Assembly (NCBI RefSeq): GCF_030273445.1
Contig: NZ_CP120678.1
Span: 2,519,501 to 2,583,500 of the forward strand
Source of the DNA: Selenobaculum gibii
Lineage (GTDB): Bacteria; Bacillota; Negativicutes; ICN-92133
Length of the DNA: 64,000 nucleotides
Reading direction: 5' to 3'
Shown here in pieces: positions 52,664-61,857 of this stretch. The translations under genes were made by a program, and so were the position numbers. Position 1 is the stretch's first letter; the number at the start of each line of letters is the position of its first letter. The notes below the pieces were generated by a model. It made no database searches. It was given only the letters and a program-made list of their open reading frames with translations, and was not told where the DNA came from.

Positions 52664-53362
52664 TTATTCTATCCCATCCTTTTTTATCGTTATTTTAACT
52701 TTAATACAATCCGCATTGTAGTTATTCTCCACAACTTGGCAGATAACATTCTTATTTTTAACCAATAAGTAACTGATATCCTTAGATAAATATCTCGGCA
52801 GATAACCGAATAATTGATTACTTTGTGTTAATACTTGCACTGCATATTCATCATATTGATTATTAGGTTCCATTTTAAAAATTAAAATATCTCCTTTTAA
52901 TACTCTTATCGCCTGACTACAATGTTCTAAATCACCTTTGCAACCTAAATGAAAACTTGTTCCCGCTATATATACGTCGCGCTTCTGCTCAGCATCATCT
53001 AGTATTGGATCAATAAATTCTAATTTATCAATAGGAAGTCTAGCCCCACTCTTCTTTAAAAGCTCATATGCATTATATTCTTGCAAATTATACTTTTTTA
53101 AAATTTTATCAATTCCTTTACGCTTAGGATCAGGCAGTCGACTAGCAAATACCGAAAATAAAGCTTCACTTTCATATATTTTATCTATATCAGGGAACTC
53201 AATTAAAGGTTCAAACCCAGCTAACATTGCTAATTTAATCTCATGTCCATATTGAAATCTATATTTTGCATTTTTTGATAATTCAGCAACAGTATATCTT
53301 CTTTTGCTTTCTTGCTCTTTCCAAATCAGATATAAATAATCACGACCATCTTTTAAAGACAA
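52664..53362 (-). CDS. HIRAN-domain protein
   Basis: 232 residues. The C-terminal about 95 residues are a HIRAN domain (TSFHLGCKGDLEHCSQAIRVLKGDILIFKMEPNNQYDEYAVQVLT...LFGYLPRYLSKDISYLL), found in proteins that meet damaged or stalled DNA. The N-terminal part is helical (RYTVAELSKNAKYRFQYGHEIKLAMLAGF). It starts at TTG with GAGGAGG seven bases upstream, at the stop of the upstream gene. Confidence 0.8.
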   Translation of the reverse strand: MSLKDGRDYLYLIWKEQESKRRYTVAELSKNAKYRFQYGHEIKLAMLAGFEPLIEFPDIDKIYESEALFSVFASRLPDPKRKGIDKILKKYNLQEYNAYELLKKSGARLPIDKLEFIDPILDDAEQKRDVYIAGTSFHLGCKGDLEHCSQAIRVLKGDILIFKMEPNNQYDEYAVQVLTQSNQLFGYLPRYLSKDISYLLVKNKNVICQVVENNYNADCIKVKITIKKDGIE

Positions 53363-53364
53363 TG

Positions 53365-53661
53365 CTAATCCTCCTCTCCTTTATCTAGTTGATACATTAG
53401 CTTGACCTTTTCTGCTAAAAATTTCTTTATTAGGATCTTTTTATTATTGTTTAATATATCTTTTGGATATTTACTTAAAATTTTATTTACCGTCGTTTCA
53501 TTTATTTCTACTTTTATTAGCTCTACAAAACCCGCTATCTCTTTATTATAATTCTTCCATATATAAGATAATACTTCGTAATGTCTCGGAGTCCTTTTTG
53601 CTTTTTTATCCAATCGTAGAATAGACCTTGGGTTTGTATCCACTAAAGACTTATTATTCAT
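53365..53661 (-). CDS. Hypothetical protein paired with the HIRAN gene
   Basis: 98 residues, very basic and helical, with no recognised domain. It ends two bases before the HIRAN start, so the two form an operon. The ribosome site is weak. Confidence 0.6.
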   Translation of the reverse strand: MNNKSLVDTNPRSILRLDKKAKRTPRHYEVLSYIWKNYNKEIAGFVELIKVEINETTVNKILSKYPKDILNNNKKILIKKFLAEKVKLMYQLDKGEED

Positions 53662-53764
53662 AATACCATTTAAAATTTTATTAACAATCGCGGCTATTAA
53701 TAAACTTGCTATTTACTAATAATCTATGTCCATAAAAACGCATCCTTTAAAACCACTACAATGA

Positions 53765-54385
53765 CTATGCAACAACCCTTCCATTATTTAATTTTTGACA
53801 CTTCATACAAAGCGGTACACCATGTTTACTTAGCGAATATTTATAAACCTTCTCCGTCAGTTTATCTTTACATTTTTTGCAGAGATATTCATTAGCTACA
53901 ACATTATTCGTTGCGGCTTTATTTTTTGTCGATTTTACCCTATTCTCTTCATGTATTACATTAGATTCATCCGTATTACTATCTGCTTCTGGATCATCGC
54001 CGGTAGCAATGGCAAAACTCATCATATACGCATATTTAATTCCTGCTGTTTGTGCTTTCATTATTGCTTTATCTCCTGAATCTTGACCACTTCCAAGTCC
54101 TATAAAGCTAACAGTTTCCCCACTATCCCCATCTACCAGCATGACGTCTACTTTTACTGTGGCTAAATGCTCAATACTTCCTTTTACCGTTGTTACTTCA
54201 TCCATTCTCAGTAATTCAGATAATACAACGGAACATAGATTCTGTTTTACTAAGGCTTGATTTATTTTTTCTAATACATCAGCACTTGTTGCATAGGAAT
54301 AATTATGAAAGGTATTTCTGCCTTTCTTTTCTATATAGGACACTTCTTTCATGATTTCTACTAGTTTTTTTGCAATCTTTTGCAT
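53765..54385 (-). CDS. ERF-family single-strand annealing recombinase
   Basis: 206 residues. The ERF core is visible: NTFHNYSYATSADVLEKINQALVKQNL, then SIEHLATVKVDVMLVDGDSGETVSFIGLGSGQDSGDKAIMKAQTAGIKYAYMMSFAIATGDDPEAD. A C-terminal four-cysteine ribbon (YLCKKCKDKL...PLCMKCQKL) is added. Such proteins anneal DNA ends during phage or plasmid recombination. GAGGTGG precedes the ATG. Confidence 0.88.
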   Translation of the reverse strand: MQKIAKKLVEIMKEVSYIEKKGRNTFHNYSYATSADVLEKINQALVKQNLCSVVLSELLRMDEVTTVKGSIEHLATVKVDVMLVDGDSGETVSFIGLGSGQDSGDKAIMKAQTAGIKYAYMMSFAIATGDDPEADSNTDESNVIHEENRVKSTKNKAATNNVVANEYLCKKCKDKLTEKVYKYSLSKHGVPLCMKCQKLNNGRVVA

Positions 54386-54400
54386 AATATAAGACCACCT

Positions 54401-55135
54401 CTACTTGCAAAGCTTGCATTCATCACATTTTCTACGGAAATATTGTCCATCATCATCTACATCAATACATTCTGTCTCTCCCCAGCATTTTTCATAGATT
54501 TGATAGGCTTCGGAACTAAATCCTTCTACGGTATCTGGTTCAATTATTTCACCTGCTAAATAAGTTTGCTTACCTGTATTTGCTCCTATATCTTCATCTG
54601 CCCATAGGTGATGAATTGTTATCGTCGGAAACATTGCAGATAGCTTCATCATTACAGGAAACGGTGCAGTCCATGCAGTATCAAAGTCTATTTCATTTTC
54701 GTTAATTTTCTCTGCTACCATTGCATTCCACTTGGTTCCCCACATTTTTCTAGACCAGTCATACCAATCTTTATATCCGTATTTTTCGACGTTTTTATAT
54801 ACTTGCTCACCTAAAGATAAATTTAAATAATAATTTTTTTGCAGATATTCTTCAAATCCTGTATCGGATAAATTTTCTTTATTTGCTTCACATTGATTAA
54901 CGTACCTTTGATAAAGTCTTGTAAGATTATCTGACATTTTTTTAGATTTTAAATAAACGATATAATCATAAGATACTTCACTACTAGAGCCACTTTCTAT
55001 ATTTAAATTTTCGGGCATAGGGATAATAGTATTAAAATCAAAATCAGCTTCTTTCGTTTTTACTGTTTTAAATAGTTTTTCAATGGTTTGACTATCACCG
55101 GTAAAAGTTAAGATATTTTTCACATAGTTTGGCAT
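54401..55135 (-). CDS. api92-like / DUF1281-type protein
   Basis: 244 residues. The start (MPNYVKNILTFTG) and DFNTIIPMPENL with GYKDWYDWSRKMWGTKWNA are hallmarks of the api92-like family, which is common on plasmids, ICEs and phages and has no known function. The C-terminus has a small Cys cluster (RRKCDECKLC). GGAGG precedes the ATG. Confidence 0.83.
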   Translation of the reverse strand: MPNYVKNILTFTGDSQTIEKLFKTVKTKEADFDFNTIIPMPENLNIESGSSSEVSYDYIVYLKSKKMSDNLTRLYQRYVNQCEANKENLSDTGFEEYLQKNYYLNLSLGEQVYKNVEKYGYKDWYDWSRKMWGTKWNAMVAEKINENEIDFDTAWTAPFPVMMKLSAMFPTITIHHLWADEDIGANTGKQTYLAGEIIEPDTVEGFSSEAYQIYEKCWGETECIDVDDDGQYFRRKCDECKLCK

Positions 55136-55157
55136 TCTTTTTTCCTCCTAAATATAG

Positions 55158-55192
55158 AAAACTCCTGTAACTGATAATAGCTACAGGAGTTT
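55158..55192 (-). terminator. Terminator of the 55.2-56.0 kb operon
   Basis: Stem AAACTCCTGTA / TACAGGAGTTT with an AT-rich loop, then TTTTCTAT on the minus strand. Confidence 0.75.
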
Positions 55193-55223
55193 AATTTTGT
55201 TTTAATTTTGTTTTTATTTTGCT

Positions 55224-55409
55224 TTAATTTACTTTTCCATATAAATCATCTACATAATAAAGGCAGGTAATCGGATTAAATATTGCTGTACAGGTTATTC
55301 CTTCATATTCAGCAATATATTTATTTCCGTCTACCTGCCTAATTAATGTTGCGACTGCAAAATCTCGTTTACTATGGATAAAGGCTCTTACTTTTTGATT
55401 TTCTTTCAT
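55224..55409 (-). CDS. Small hypothetical element protein
   Basis: 61 residues, probably a small beta protein (VRAFIHSKRDFAVATLIRQVDGNKYIAEYEGI). Its ATG overlaps the preceding stop (TGATG), indicating coupling. No function recognised. Confidence 0.6.
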   Translation of the reverse strand: MKENQKVRAFIHSKRDFAVATLIRQVDGNKYIAEYEGITCTAIFNPITCLYYVDDLYGKVN

Positions 55410-55717
55410 CAGCCTACTTTCCTTTCTTTCGTTGGTAACTCATAGGATTGGTTTGAATCTAACAAGATTTTCTCTAAGTAGCTAAATTCAACAGCAATGC
55501 TGCCAACATATTCTGTATCTATTTTTTCAATATCCGTATGGGATAACATTGCATAAATGCTATCTGTTAATTCTTTTATTTGAGCGTAGCTTAATGTAAG
55601 TAATAATTCTGTATTTTTTGATTTATTGTTTAGCATAATGCCAATAGATTGCTTGTTTTGCATAAGTTTTGCCTGTACTTCACTATAGGTCATAACTACA
55701 TTGATAGTGCAACACAT
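55409..55717 (-). CDS. Hypothetical element protein
   Basis: 102 residues, helical, with AAGGAGG seven bases before the ATG. First gene of a coupled pair. No recognised domain. Confidence 0.65.
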   Translation of the reverse strand: MCCTINVVMTYSEVQAKLMQNKQSIGIMLNNKSKNTELLLTLSYAQIKELTDSIYAMLSHTDIEKIDTEYVGSIAVEFSYLEKILLDSNQSYELPTKERKVG

Positions 55718-55761
55718 AATAGATCCTCCTTTTGCTTTAAATTTAATTTTTTTTAATTATT

Positions 55762-56034
55762 TTAGGCAATAGAATCATCCCCTAATCTATATTGACGTTT
55801 ATATTCGTCAAGTTCACTTATTTCAAAGATTCCATGACACCAATCTAAACAGGTACGTAAATCTTTAAAGTTTTCAACGAAACATTCTCCTTCGGTGTTG
55901 TCAATGCCAATAAACATGCCTTGATAACGGTAGTAAAAACATTGACGAGGAATAAATTTTCTTTGGATCCATCTTTGCATTAATTTTTGTGCTTTGTGGT
56001 GGCTGATTTTCATTATGTCCATCATATCTGCCAT
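55762..56034 (-). CDS. Hypothetical element protein
   Basis: 90 residues. The N-terminal part (MKISHHKAQKLMQRWIQRKFIPRQ) could be a small DNA-binding helix pair. GGAGAGAG precedes the ATG. Function unknown. Confidence 0.6.
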   Translation of the reverse strand: MADMMDIMKISHHKAQKLMQRWIQRKFIPRQCFYYRYQGMFIGIDNTEGECFVENFKDLRTCLDWCHGIFEISELDEYKRQYRLGDDSIA

Positions 56035-56064
56035 TACACTCTCTCCTTATCTTGCAATGAAATA

Positions 56065-56102
56065 GAAAAAGCAGATAGACTCTATATTCAGCCTATCTGC
56101 CT
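56065..56102 (-). terminator. Terminator of the zeta-like toxin operon
   Basis: Stem GCAGATAG / CTATCTGC with a 14-base loop and a T5 run on the minus strand, just after the toxin stop. Confidence 0.8.
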
Positions 56103-56112
56103 TTATGGAAAT

Positions 56113-56676
56113 TTATTTTAAATTTAATTTTACTAAATCTTCTATATTATTTCTATCCCAAAATTCATTTTCCCAATAAGAGTATTGATCTTTACGCTTT
56201 TTTAAAATCCTAAAAGGTGTATCAGAATTATCGTATACATGACATATATCACAAACTTTTAACAACTCTGGCAGTAAATTCATGCACCGTTCATAACGTT
56301 TAATAATTTTATCTGTTGCTACATCATGCCCACCAGATGCTTTTCTTGATTTTACTCGTAATACATTAATATTATAATCTGCCGTTAAAACATAAATGCA
56401 TCGAATGAAAAACCCTTGCTGTTTTGCTATCTTTAACATATCCAATTTTCTTTCTGTTGATAATACTGTTTCAAAAGTAAAGCTTTTACTTTCAGAAATA
56501 AATTGATATCTCATTTTATCCGCTAATTGTGCAGCTTCTAAATCCGTGCAATGGTTTGTTCTTTTTATATCATCTGCATTTACATAGGGCTCTATAATAT
56601 TCGCCATTTTTGTTATTGTACTTTTTCCGCTACCATTTGGTCCTGCAAATACAATAATTTCAGGCTTTTTCAACAT
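56113..56676 (-). CDS. Zeta-toxin-like P-loop kinase
   Basis: 187 residues. Walker A is IVFAGPNGSGKSTITK; the zeta core continues with PYVNADDIKR, KSFTFETVLS and VRSRKASGGHD-type residues (here KSRKASGGHDVATDKIIKRYERCM). Zeta toxins phosphorylate UDP-N-acetylglucosamine and block wall synthesis. It overlaps the small upstream gene by 17 bases, and GGGAG precedes its ATG. A non-toxic kinase role is also possible. Confidence 0.82.
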   Translation of the reverse strand: MLKKPEIIVFAGPNGSGKSTITKMANIIEPYVNADDIKRTNHCTDLEAAQLADKMRYQFISESKSFTFETVLSTERKLDMLKIAKQQGFFIRCIYVLTADYNINVLRVKSRKASGGHDVATDKIIKRYERCMNLLPELLKVCDICHVYDNSDTPFRILKKRKDQYSYWENEFWDRNNIEDLVKLNLK

Positions 56677-56857
56677 ATTCTTTTCTCCCGTCAGGATATT
56701 CTAAATACGGTGCTTTTTTCGCAAAATCATATTTTGCGATTGGTAAACCTTTAATTTTTTTTATTTCATTTTCGATTCTAACCGCTTCTTGAAATCGCTT
56801 CGTCAATTCTTCATCCGAAAGACCACAAGTGGAATCTAATTCATTTTGCCGTATCAT
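56660..56857 (-). CDS. Small partner of the zeta-like protein (putative antitoxin)
   Basis: 65 residues, helical and acidic in the first half (LSDEELTKRFQEAVRIENEIKKIKGLPIAKYD). The order small gene then toxin with overlap is typical of toxin-antitoxin pairs, but it has no clear similarity to epsilon. GGGGG precedes the ATG. Confidence 0.65.
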   Translation of the reverse strand: MIRQNELDSTCGLSDEELTKRFQEAVRIENEIKKIKGLPIAKYDFAKKAPYLEYPDGRKEYVEKA

Positions 56858-56950
56858 AATAATCCCCCTTTGTTATAAGTATATGTAAATATATTGATTT
56901 TTACAAGCTATTTCATGACTATCATATTTTATAAAAATTTCCCTTCCTCC

Positions 56951-58093
56951 TTATCTTGCAATAGAAAGTACATTTTTATTTTTCATCGGTGTGACGTTTT
57001 TCATGGAGTGAACTATATCATTATTAACTTTATGGTAATCTGCTGCTACCAATTGATTCTTTATCGGTAATGCAAGTAGTTCTCCGCCTAATCTTTCTAA
57101 TTCTGTAGCACGGTTATAATCTTCTATATCTTGGCTAGATCTTGTGATTGCATTGATTAAACCAAATCTTGAGTTATCTCCTGCCATAATAAAATGTCTT
57201 AGTATACTGCCTCGTTCATTTTGATTGAGTATATATTTATCTGCTAATATTTCTACCGTTTTAATCGGATCATCACCTGTAGATTCTTGTTTTGTTTGAC
57301 GAAGCTTATCTACAGATAACATAAATTTCGCTTCATCTACGGCACATCTTACGGTATCTTGGACTTTCATAAAGAAGGCTTTATCATCGGCTTCTAAGGT
57401 TTCATCTCGATAGATTTCATAGGCAAATTCTTCGCTTTCTACCTGCTTCCCTACATGGTATCTCTTTTGCGCATAATCTTTGACAATTAAGCCATTTTTA
57501 CAAACTAAGCGGTAAATTAATGGCTCTACTTTTAAACTACCTAAGCCAACTTCGCTATTTGAAATAACAATCCCAGCTTGTACTACGTCGTTTACTGCAA
57601 CTTCGGCTTTTAGCTTTTTGTTAATTACCTTGATATACATGTGAGTATCGGTAATATCTGCGGAAACGATTTCTCCCCCTTTCATTTCTTTAATAATCGG
57701 CAGTACTGCTTCGGCTAATTCTAGGTTATCTAATCTACGGTAACGGTCGGATAAAAAGGCTCTGATATTCGTATCTAAGGTACGAAGCATTCTGCGTTCA
57801 CCATTTTTGTTAAACCAGCTATTAATATTTTCATCTAATAGCGATGGATATTCCAGTCGCATTTTCTGATAATACTTCAATGGAATCTGTAATCGACTGG
57901 CAATTTGCTGATGGGCGAGGTCATTAACATTAAAGATTTGATTTGTATTTCCTAGGTCTACATCTAATTGGCTTTGTCCGTGGTCGTTGGTGGTAATCAT
58001 AAGGCTACGGGTATCGGCAATAAAATCTTTTCTTGCCATGCGTTGACGTTCTAATTCTTTGCATAATTCGATTAATGTTTTTCCTTGTTTCAT
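56951..58093 (-). CDS. DUF932-domain protein
   Basis: 380 residues. The pattern DLAHQQIASRLQIPLKYYQKMRLEYPSLLDENINSWF...RTLDTNIRAFLSDRYRRLDNLELAEAVLPII is the hallmark of the plasmid/ICE-associated DUF932 family, which has no settled function. GAGG precedes the ATG. It fits a mobile-element backbone. Confidence 0.87.
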   Translation of the reverse strand: MKQGKTLIELCKELERQRMARKDFIADTRSLMITTNDHGQSQLDVDLGNTNQIFNVNDLAHQQIASRLQIPLKYYQKMRLEYPSLLDENINSWFNKNGERRMLRTLDTNIRAFLSDRYRRLDNLELAEAVLPIIKEMKGGEIVSADITDTHMYIKVINKKLKAEVAVNDVVQAGIVISNSEVGLGSLKVEPLIYRLVCKNGLIVKDYAQKRYHVGKQVESEEFAYEIYRDETLEADDKAFFMKVQDTVRCAVDEAKFMLSVDKLRQTKQESTGDDPIKTVEILADKYILNQNERGSILRHFIMAGDNSRFGLINAITRSSQDIEDYNRATELERLGGELLALPIKNQLVAADYHKVNNDIVHSMKNVTPMKNKNVLSIAR

Positions 58094-58207
58094 GGTAAAT
58101 TCCTCATTTCTTTATTATTTTATTGTGAATAAGTGGATTACTTTGTTGATAAATACCCATAAAAATAGCGGATAAGCTTTTTATTGCTTATCCGCTAAAA
58201 TTTATAT

Positions 58208-58612
58208 CTATTGCATTTCATATAAAATGTGTTTTACCTCATTTATTTTTTCTTTTTTTACTACAATTGTATAAGTATCTTTAAGTGTACTTATATGTAT
58301 TACATTGTCATGATTTCCTGCATAGTTTATTGACTGAATATTTTTTATTGGAAATTCATGTACTAATGTTCCCAAAAGTCTCTTTAATAAAATAATAATT
58401 CTCTTATCCGTTACAATTAACATATCATCACTAAACAGGCATACTGCCAATGGGTCTTTTGTATATGTAGCAAAATCAAGAAATAATATCTTTTCTTTTT
58501 CAAATAAAATTTTTTCAGCCTTAGGAAGTCCTCCATATTTTAATATTTTGTTAATTTCTATATCTGAATAATTTAATTCTTCTAGTTGATATTTAATCAT
58601 TTCTTTTAACAT
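58208..58612 (-). CDS. Bacterial PH-domain-like protein (YokE-like)
   Basis: 134 residues. An N-terminal helical part precedes a PH-like beta domain (DDMLIVTDKRIIILLKRLLGTLVHEFPIKNIQSINYAGN). AAGGAAA precedes the ATG. Role unknown. Confidence 0.7.
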   Translation of the reverse strand: MLKEMIKYQLEELNYSDIEINKILKYGGLPKAEKILFEKEKILFLDFATYTKDPLAVCLFSDDMLIVTDKRIIILLKRLLGTLVHEFPIKNIQSINYAGNHDNVIHISTLKDTYTIVVKKEKINEVKHILYEMQ

Positions 58613-58649
58613 AAAATCATTTTCCTTTTATATAAAATTAATTCTCTTC

Positions 58650-58853
58650 TTATTTATCAATATTAAAATAATTTGCAAACCAAACACTATCCCAATGACT
58701 TGCTACCATCCATAAACAAATTAATGTTATCCCTATGCGTACAGGCTTAGGAAACTTTGCCCCTGCCCACATTAAAATAATACCTACTGGTGGGATTATA
58801 ATAAGCATTAATATAATAAACCACGTTGAGTAGTACCACTTTTTCTTTTCCAT
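58650..58853 (-). CDS. Small membrane protein
   Basis: 67 residues with two hydrophobic helices (TWFIILMLIIIPPVGIILMWAG and RIGITLICLWMVASHW). Reminiscent of small Pro-Pro membrane proteins found beside zinc-ribbon genes. Function unknown. Confidence 0.65.
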   Translation of the reverse strand: MEKKKWYYSTWFIILMLIIIPPVGIILMWAGAKFPKPVRIGITLICLWMVASHWDSVWFANYFNIDK

Positions 58854-58891
58854 AACTACACATCTCCATTTTACTAAAATATAATTTCACT

Positions 58892-59104
58892 TTATGAACT
58901 TTGCTTTCCTACCCCACATATTCTTAAAATAATTGCAAGTGGGATAGTAATCCAGCCTAAAATAAATGCCATTATGATTTTTTCTAATATAAATTTTTGC
59001 AGATTAAATACATATGCTGTTTGCATTTTTAAAAGATTATGTTTCAAATAAGAATTTGCCATTGCTCCTGCCCAAATATAAATTCCAACAATAATTAAAT
59101 CCAT
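58892..59104 (-). CDS. Small membrane protein
   Basis: 70 residues, two hydrophobic helices (LIIVGIYIWAGAMANSYL and IIMAFILGWITIPLAIILRI). GAGGAAA precedes the ATG. Function unknown. Confidence 0.65.
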   Translation of the reverse strand: MDLIIVGIYIWAGAMANSYLKHNLLKMQTAYVFNLQKFILEKIIMAFILGWITIPLAIILRICGVGKQSS

Positions 59105-59175
59105 TATTTCCTCACTCTTTCACTATGTAACATTAGAGCTAAAATATTATGTTATGAACTGCATTGTTTTGCAGA

Positions 59176-60129
59176 TCATTGAATACCTTCATCAATACAA
59201 TCAAACGCGCCTTTATTATCATCCCATTCTAAACGATAAACTTGTTTCTTCGTTCTTACGCCATCTTGCTGATAAGTCAAATACAACCTCCCATTTATAG
59301 CACTAATCCACGGTTCACCATTAACCGTATTCTCGTAACTATCTGAACTAACATAAATATTCCAGCTATTATTTTTTTCATCATATCCCATTAGTAATGA
59401 ATTTTTCATCATATCAACGATAAAAAATTCTCGTTGCGAATGATTTTCTTTGATTCTAAAAATTCGATATCCTTGTTCATTAGAAATTCTTTGATTATAT
59501 ACACTACTTTCATCTTTAGTAATGGTAAGGAAATCATCGGTATTGGTTATTTTTCTTACTGCAACACCTATTTTGTGATTGTTCACTATATACTGACGTT
59601 CATCTACATTTTTTTGATTTACATTTAAGGAATCGTCATTTAAAACTTCAAATAAGTTTTCCACAAGATTTGCTGATTTCTTATTTTCTTGTTTCTCACT
59701 AGACTTTTTTAAATCAGTAGGCAGTTGCTTGTTTTCATATGCAGCAAAAACCGTAGAAATTAAAGCACTATTTATTAATTCAATCTGTGGAACATCATTA
59801 AAGGATAATGCTCCTGCCTCAAAAGTGTCATCAGTATGAAGAATAAACTGTTCTCTAACATTCACGTCTGCATTTCTAAATTGACATCCACCGGAAAACT
59901 CAACAACTTCTGTTCCATCATCACTTTTGAAGTATTTCCATTGTGGATTCGAAAAGAATGCATCATATGCATCGCCTATTTTTATATTGGGATAATCGTG
60001 AAAATGACCATCTCTTATTATATTAGTACGTGGATCCATGCTTGTTATCATATTTGCTTTACCACCACAACCTACTATTACTAGACAAAATACAATTAAG
60101 CACAATAAACTTATCGTCCGTTTTTGCAA
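59176..60129 (-). CDS. Lipoprotein of unknown function
   Basis: 317 residues from TTG at 60129, chosen because GAAGGGA lies five bases upstream. A signal peptide ends in a lipobox (VIVGCGG). The N-terminal domain (IRDGHFHDYPNIKIGDAYDAFFSNPQWKYFKSDDGTEVVEFSGGCQFR) resembles proteins found next to zinc-ribbon regulators; the C-terminal half is a separate beta domain. Function unknown. Confidence 0.7.
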   Translation of the reverse strand: MQKRTISLLCLIVFCLVIVGCGGKANMITSMDPRTNIIRDGHFHDYPNIKIGDAYDAFFSNPQWKYFKSDDGTEVVEFSGGCQFRNADVNVREQFILHTDDTFEAGALSFNDVPQIELINSALISTVFAAYENKQLPTDLKKSSEKQENKKSANLVENLFEVLNDDSLNVNQKNVDERQYIVNNHKIGVAVRKITNTDDFLTITKDESSVYNQRISNEQGYRIFRIKENHSQREFFIVDMMKNSLLMGYDEKNNSWNIYVSSDSYENTVNGEPWISAINGRLYLTYQQDGVRTKKQVYRLEWDDNKGAFDCIDEGIQ

Positions 60130-60163
60130 GCGAATCCCTTCTTTCTTACTCTTAAAATTAGAA

Positions 60164-60769
60164 TTAATCAATTCTGATATCTATATTTGAATTAATTCTT
60201 TTTAGATGTTTCGTTAATTCTTTTACTTCATCCATAACTGTTGCGCTACAGGAAAAAGCAATCTGTCCTACTTTGGAAAAAATGACAACCTTTTTTTGTT
60301 TTATGAAAAGCAGCGCCATAATTGCTAGTATAGCTGCCACCAAGTTTCCGCCTGCTACTGTTGCAAGTAATCCAACAACCCCCAGTATAACCCATTTCCA
60401 AGAAAAAACTTTTTCTACAGATACTCCAGTGATATCATTAACGCTTAAATCTAAATTTTTCTTTGAATATTTTATAAACATAACCTCGTTATGTTGTCTT
60501 GAAGATAGGTCATTCCCTTTAATGGTTATACAGGTACGTTCCCTTTTCGGCATTACCCAAAGAAATACAAATCCTTCTTTATCGAATTTATACTCTTTTA
60601 CTTCTTGGACTTCTAGTGAATTTAAATTGTCTACACTTGAATCCAACTCATTTTCCCTGATTTCTTCTATCACACTATTTACATTCCCCTTTTCAACTTT
60701 CCTAGCTCCACACTTCGCACAAAAATTCATATCCTCAGCTATTTCTTTTCCGCAATTCTCACAAAACAT
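60164..60769 (-). CDS. Zinc-ribbon membrane protein
   Basis: 201 residues from the ATG at 60769. It begins with a double-CxxC ribbon (MFCENCGKEIAEDMNFCAKCG), then a PH-like or short beta region and two close hydrophobic segments (WVILGVVGLLATVAGGNLVAAILAIMALLFI). Probably a membrane-anchored partner of the neighbouring lipoprotein. Function unknown. Confidence 0.68.
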   Translation of the reverse strand: MFCENCGKEIAEDMNFCAKCGARKVEKGNVNSVIEEIRENELDSSVDNLNSLEVQEVKEYKFDKEGFVFLWVMPKRERTCITIKGNDLSSRQHNEVMFIKYSKKNLDLSVNDITGVSVEKVFSWKWVILGVVGLLATVAGGNLVAAILAIMALLFIKQKKVVIFSKVGQIAFSCSATVMDEVKELTKHLKRINSNIDIRID

Positions 60770-60816
60770 CTTCTCATTTTCCTTTCCACATATCAATTTT
60801 CAATGCTAAATTCACA

Positions 60817-61062
60817 TCATTTATTAGATAAATCTTTAAACTTAAATAATTCCTCAATTTTTATTTCTAAAGCATCCGCTATTGCCATAAGCACAGGTAA
60901 TGAAACAGCATTTTTTACTAATCCACGCTCAATTTGGGATAAATAACAACTACTAATGCTTACCTGTTCTGCTAATTTTGTTTGTGTTAATTTTCTATAT
61001 CTCCGATAGTAGCAAACATTTAACCCTATTTGACGCATTTGCTCTTTATATGCTGATTTCAT
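60817..61062 (-). CDS. XRE-family transcription regulator
   Basis: 81 residues, almost only a helix-turn-helix (TQTKLAEQVSISSCYLSQIERGLVKNAVSLPVLMAIADAL). It may control the zinc-ribbon/lipoprotein genes downstream or the element. Ribosome site GAGGTG is somewhat far from the ATG. Confidence 0.8.
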   Translation of the reverse strand: MKSAYKEQMRQIGLNVCYYRRYRKLTQTKLAEQVSISSCYLSQIERGLVKNAVSLPVLMAIADALEIKIEELFKFKDLSNK

Positions 61063-61200
61063 TGTAAAATTTTCTCACCTCACTCCATCTAAATTATCTC
61101 ATAATTTGGCATTTATTCGCTTTAGAGAATAGTTATAATACTTTAACTACACCTTATATTTTTCAGTTTTTAAAATTATTTTTTTAATTACTAATAAAAA

Positions 61201-61228
61201 CAGCAACTAAAATTTTTATTAGTTGCTG
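61201..61228 (-). terminator. Terminator overlapping the radC stop
   Basis: Stem CAGCAACTAA / TTAGTTGCTG with an 8-base loop, T5 run on the minus strand. The arm contains the stop codon of the RadC gene. Confidence 0.78.
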
Positions 61229-61830
61229 CCCATTAAATCTTGCTCCTTAAAGCTAAAATATGTATTTTTACCAATTATCACATGGTCGAGAACTTTGATA
61301 TTTACAATATCTCCTGCTTTTACGACAACTTCTGTCATCCGTTTATCTTCCGCACTTGGGGACGGTTCTGAACTAGGATGATTATGGACTAAGATAATAT
61401 GACTTGCCATGAGTTTTATTGCCGGGGAAAAGATTTCTCTAGGTGATGCTAAACTCGCATTGATTGTGCCTTTAGATATAAGTCTTTGACCAATAATATG
61501 ATTTTTTGTGTTTAGCATAAGTATGCGAAATTCTTCTTGCTGTAAATCTTCCATATCGCTAAAATAGTCTGCAATATCTTGTGGTGATGAGATTTTTGTA
61601 ATTTGTTTAGATTGCCCCTTTTGCACACGTGATAAAAGCTCTTTAATACATGCTAATTTGTGTAGCTTACTTTGTCCTAATCCTTTTGTATTTTTTGCAT
61701 CTACCGCTGATGTGTGCATGACAACACCATATATCGTTTGATATTCTGCAATAAGCTGATTTGCCGTAGATTCTTGGATGAAGGTACTTAACAATTCTTC
61801 ATCTGACAATTTTTCTAAATCTGATTCCAT
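61219..61830 (-). CDS. RadC-like JAB-domain protein
   Basis: 203 residues. The JAMM metal motif is complete (HNHPSSEPSPSAED), after a helix-hairpin region (GLGQSKLHKLACIKELLSR). RadC relatives are common on ICEs, plasmids and phages; the DNA-repair label is historical. GGGAGG precedes the ATG. Confidence 0.87.
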   Translation of the reverse strand: MESDLEKLSDEELLSTFIQESTANQLIAEYQTIYGVVMHTSAVDAKNTKGLGQSKLHKLACIKELLSRVQKGQSKQITKISSPQDIADYFSDMEDLQQEEFRILMLNTKNHIIGQRLISKGTINASLASPREIFSPAIKLMASHIILVHNHPSSEPSPSAEDKRMTEVVVKAGDIVNIKVLDHVIIGKNTYFSFKEQDLMGSN

Positions 61831-61857
61831 TTTTTAAATCCTCCCCAAAATAGAATT

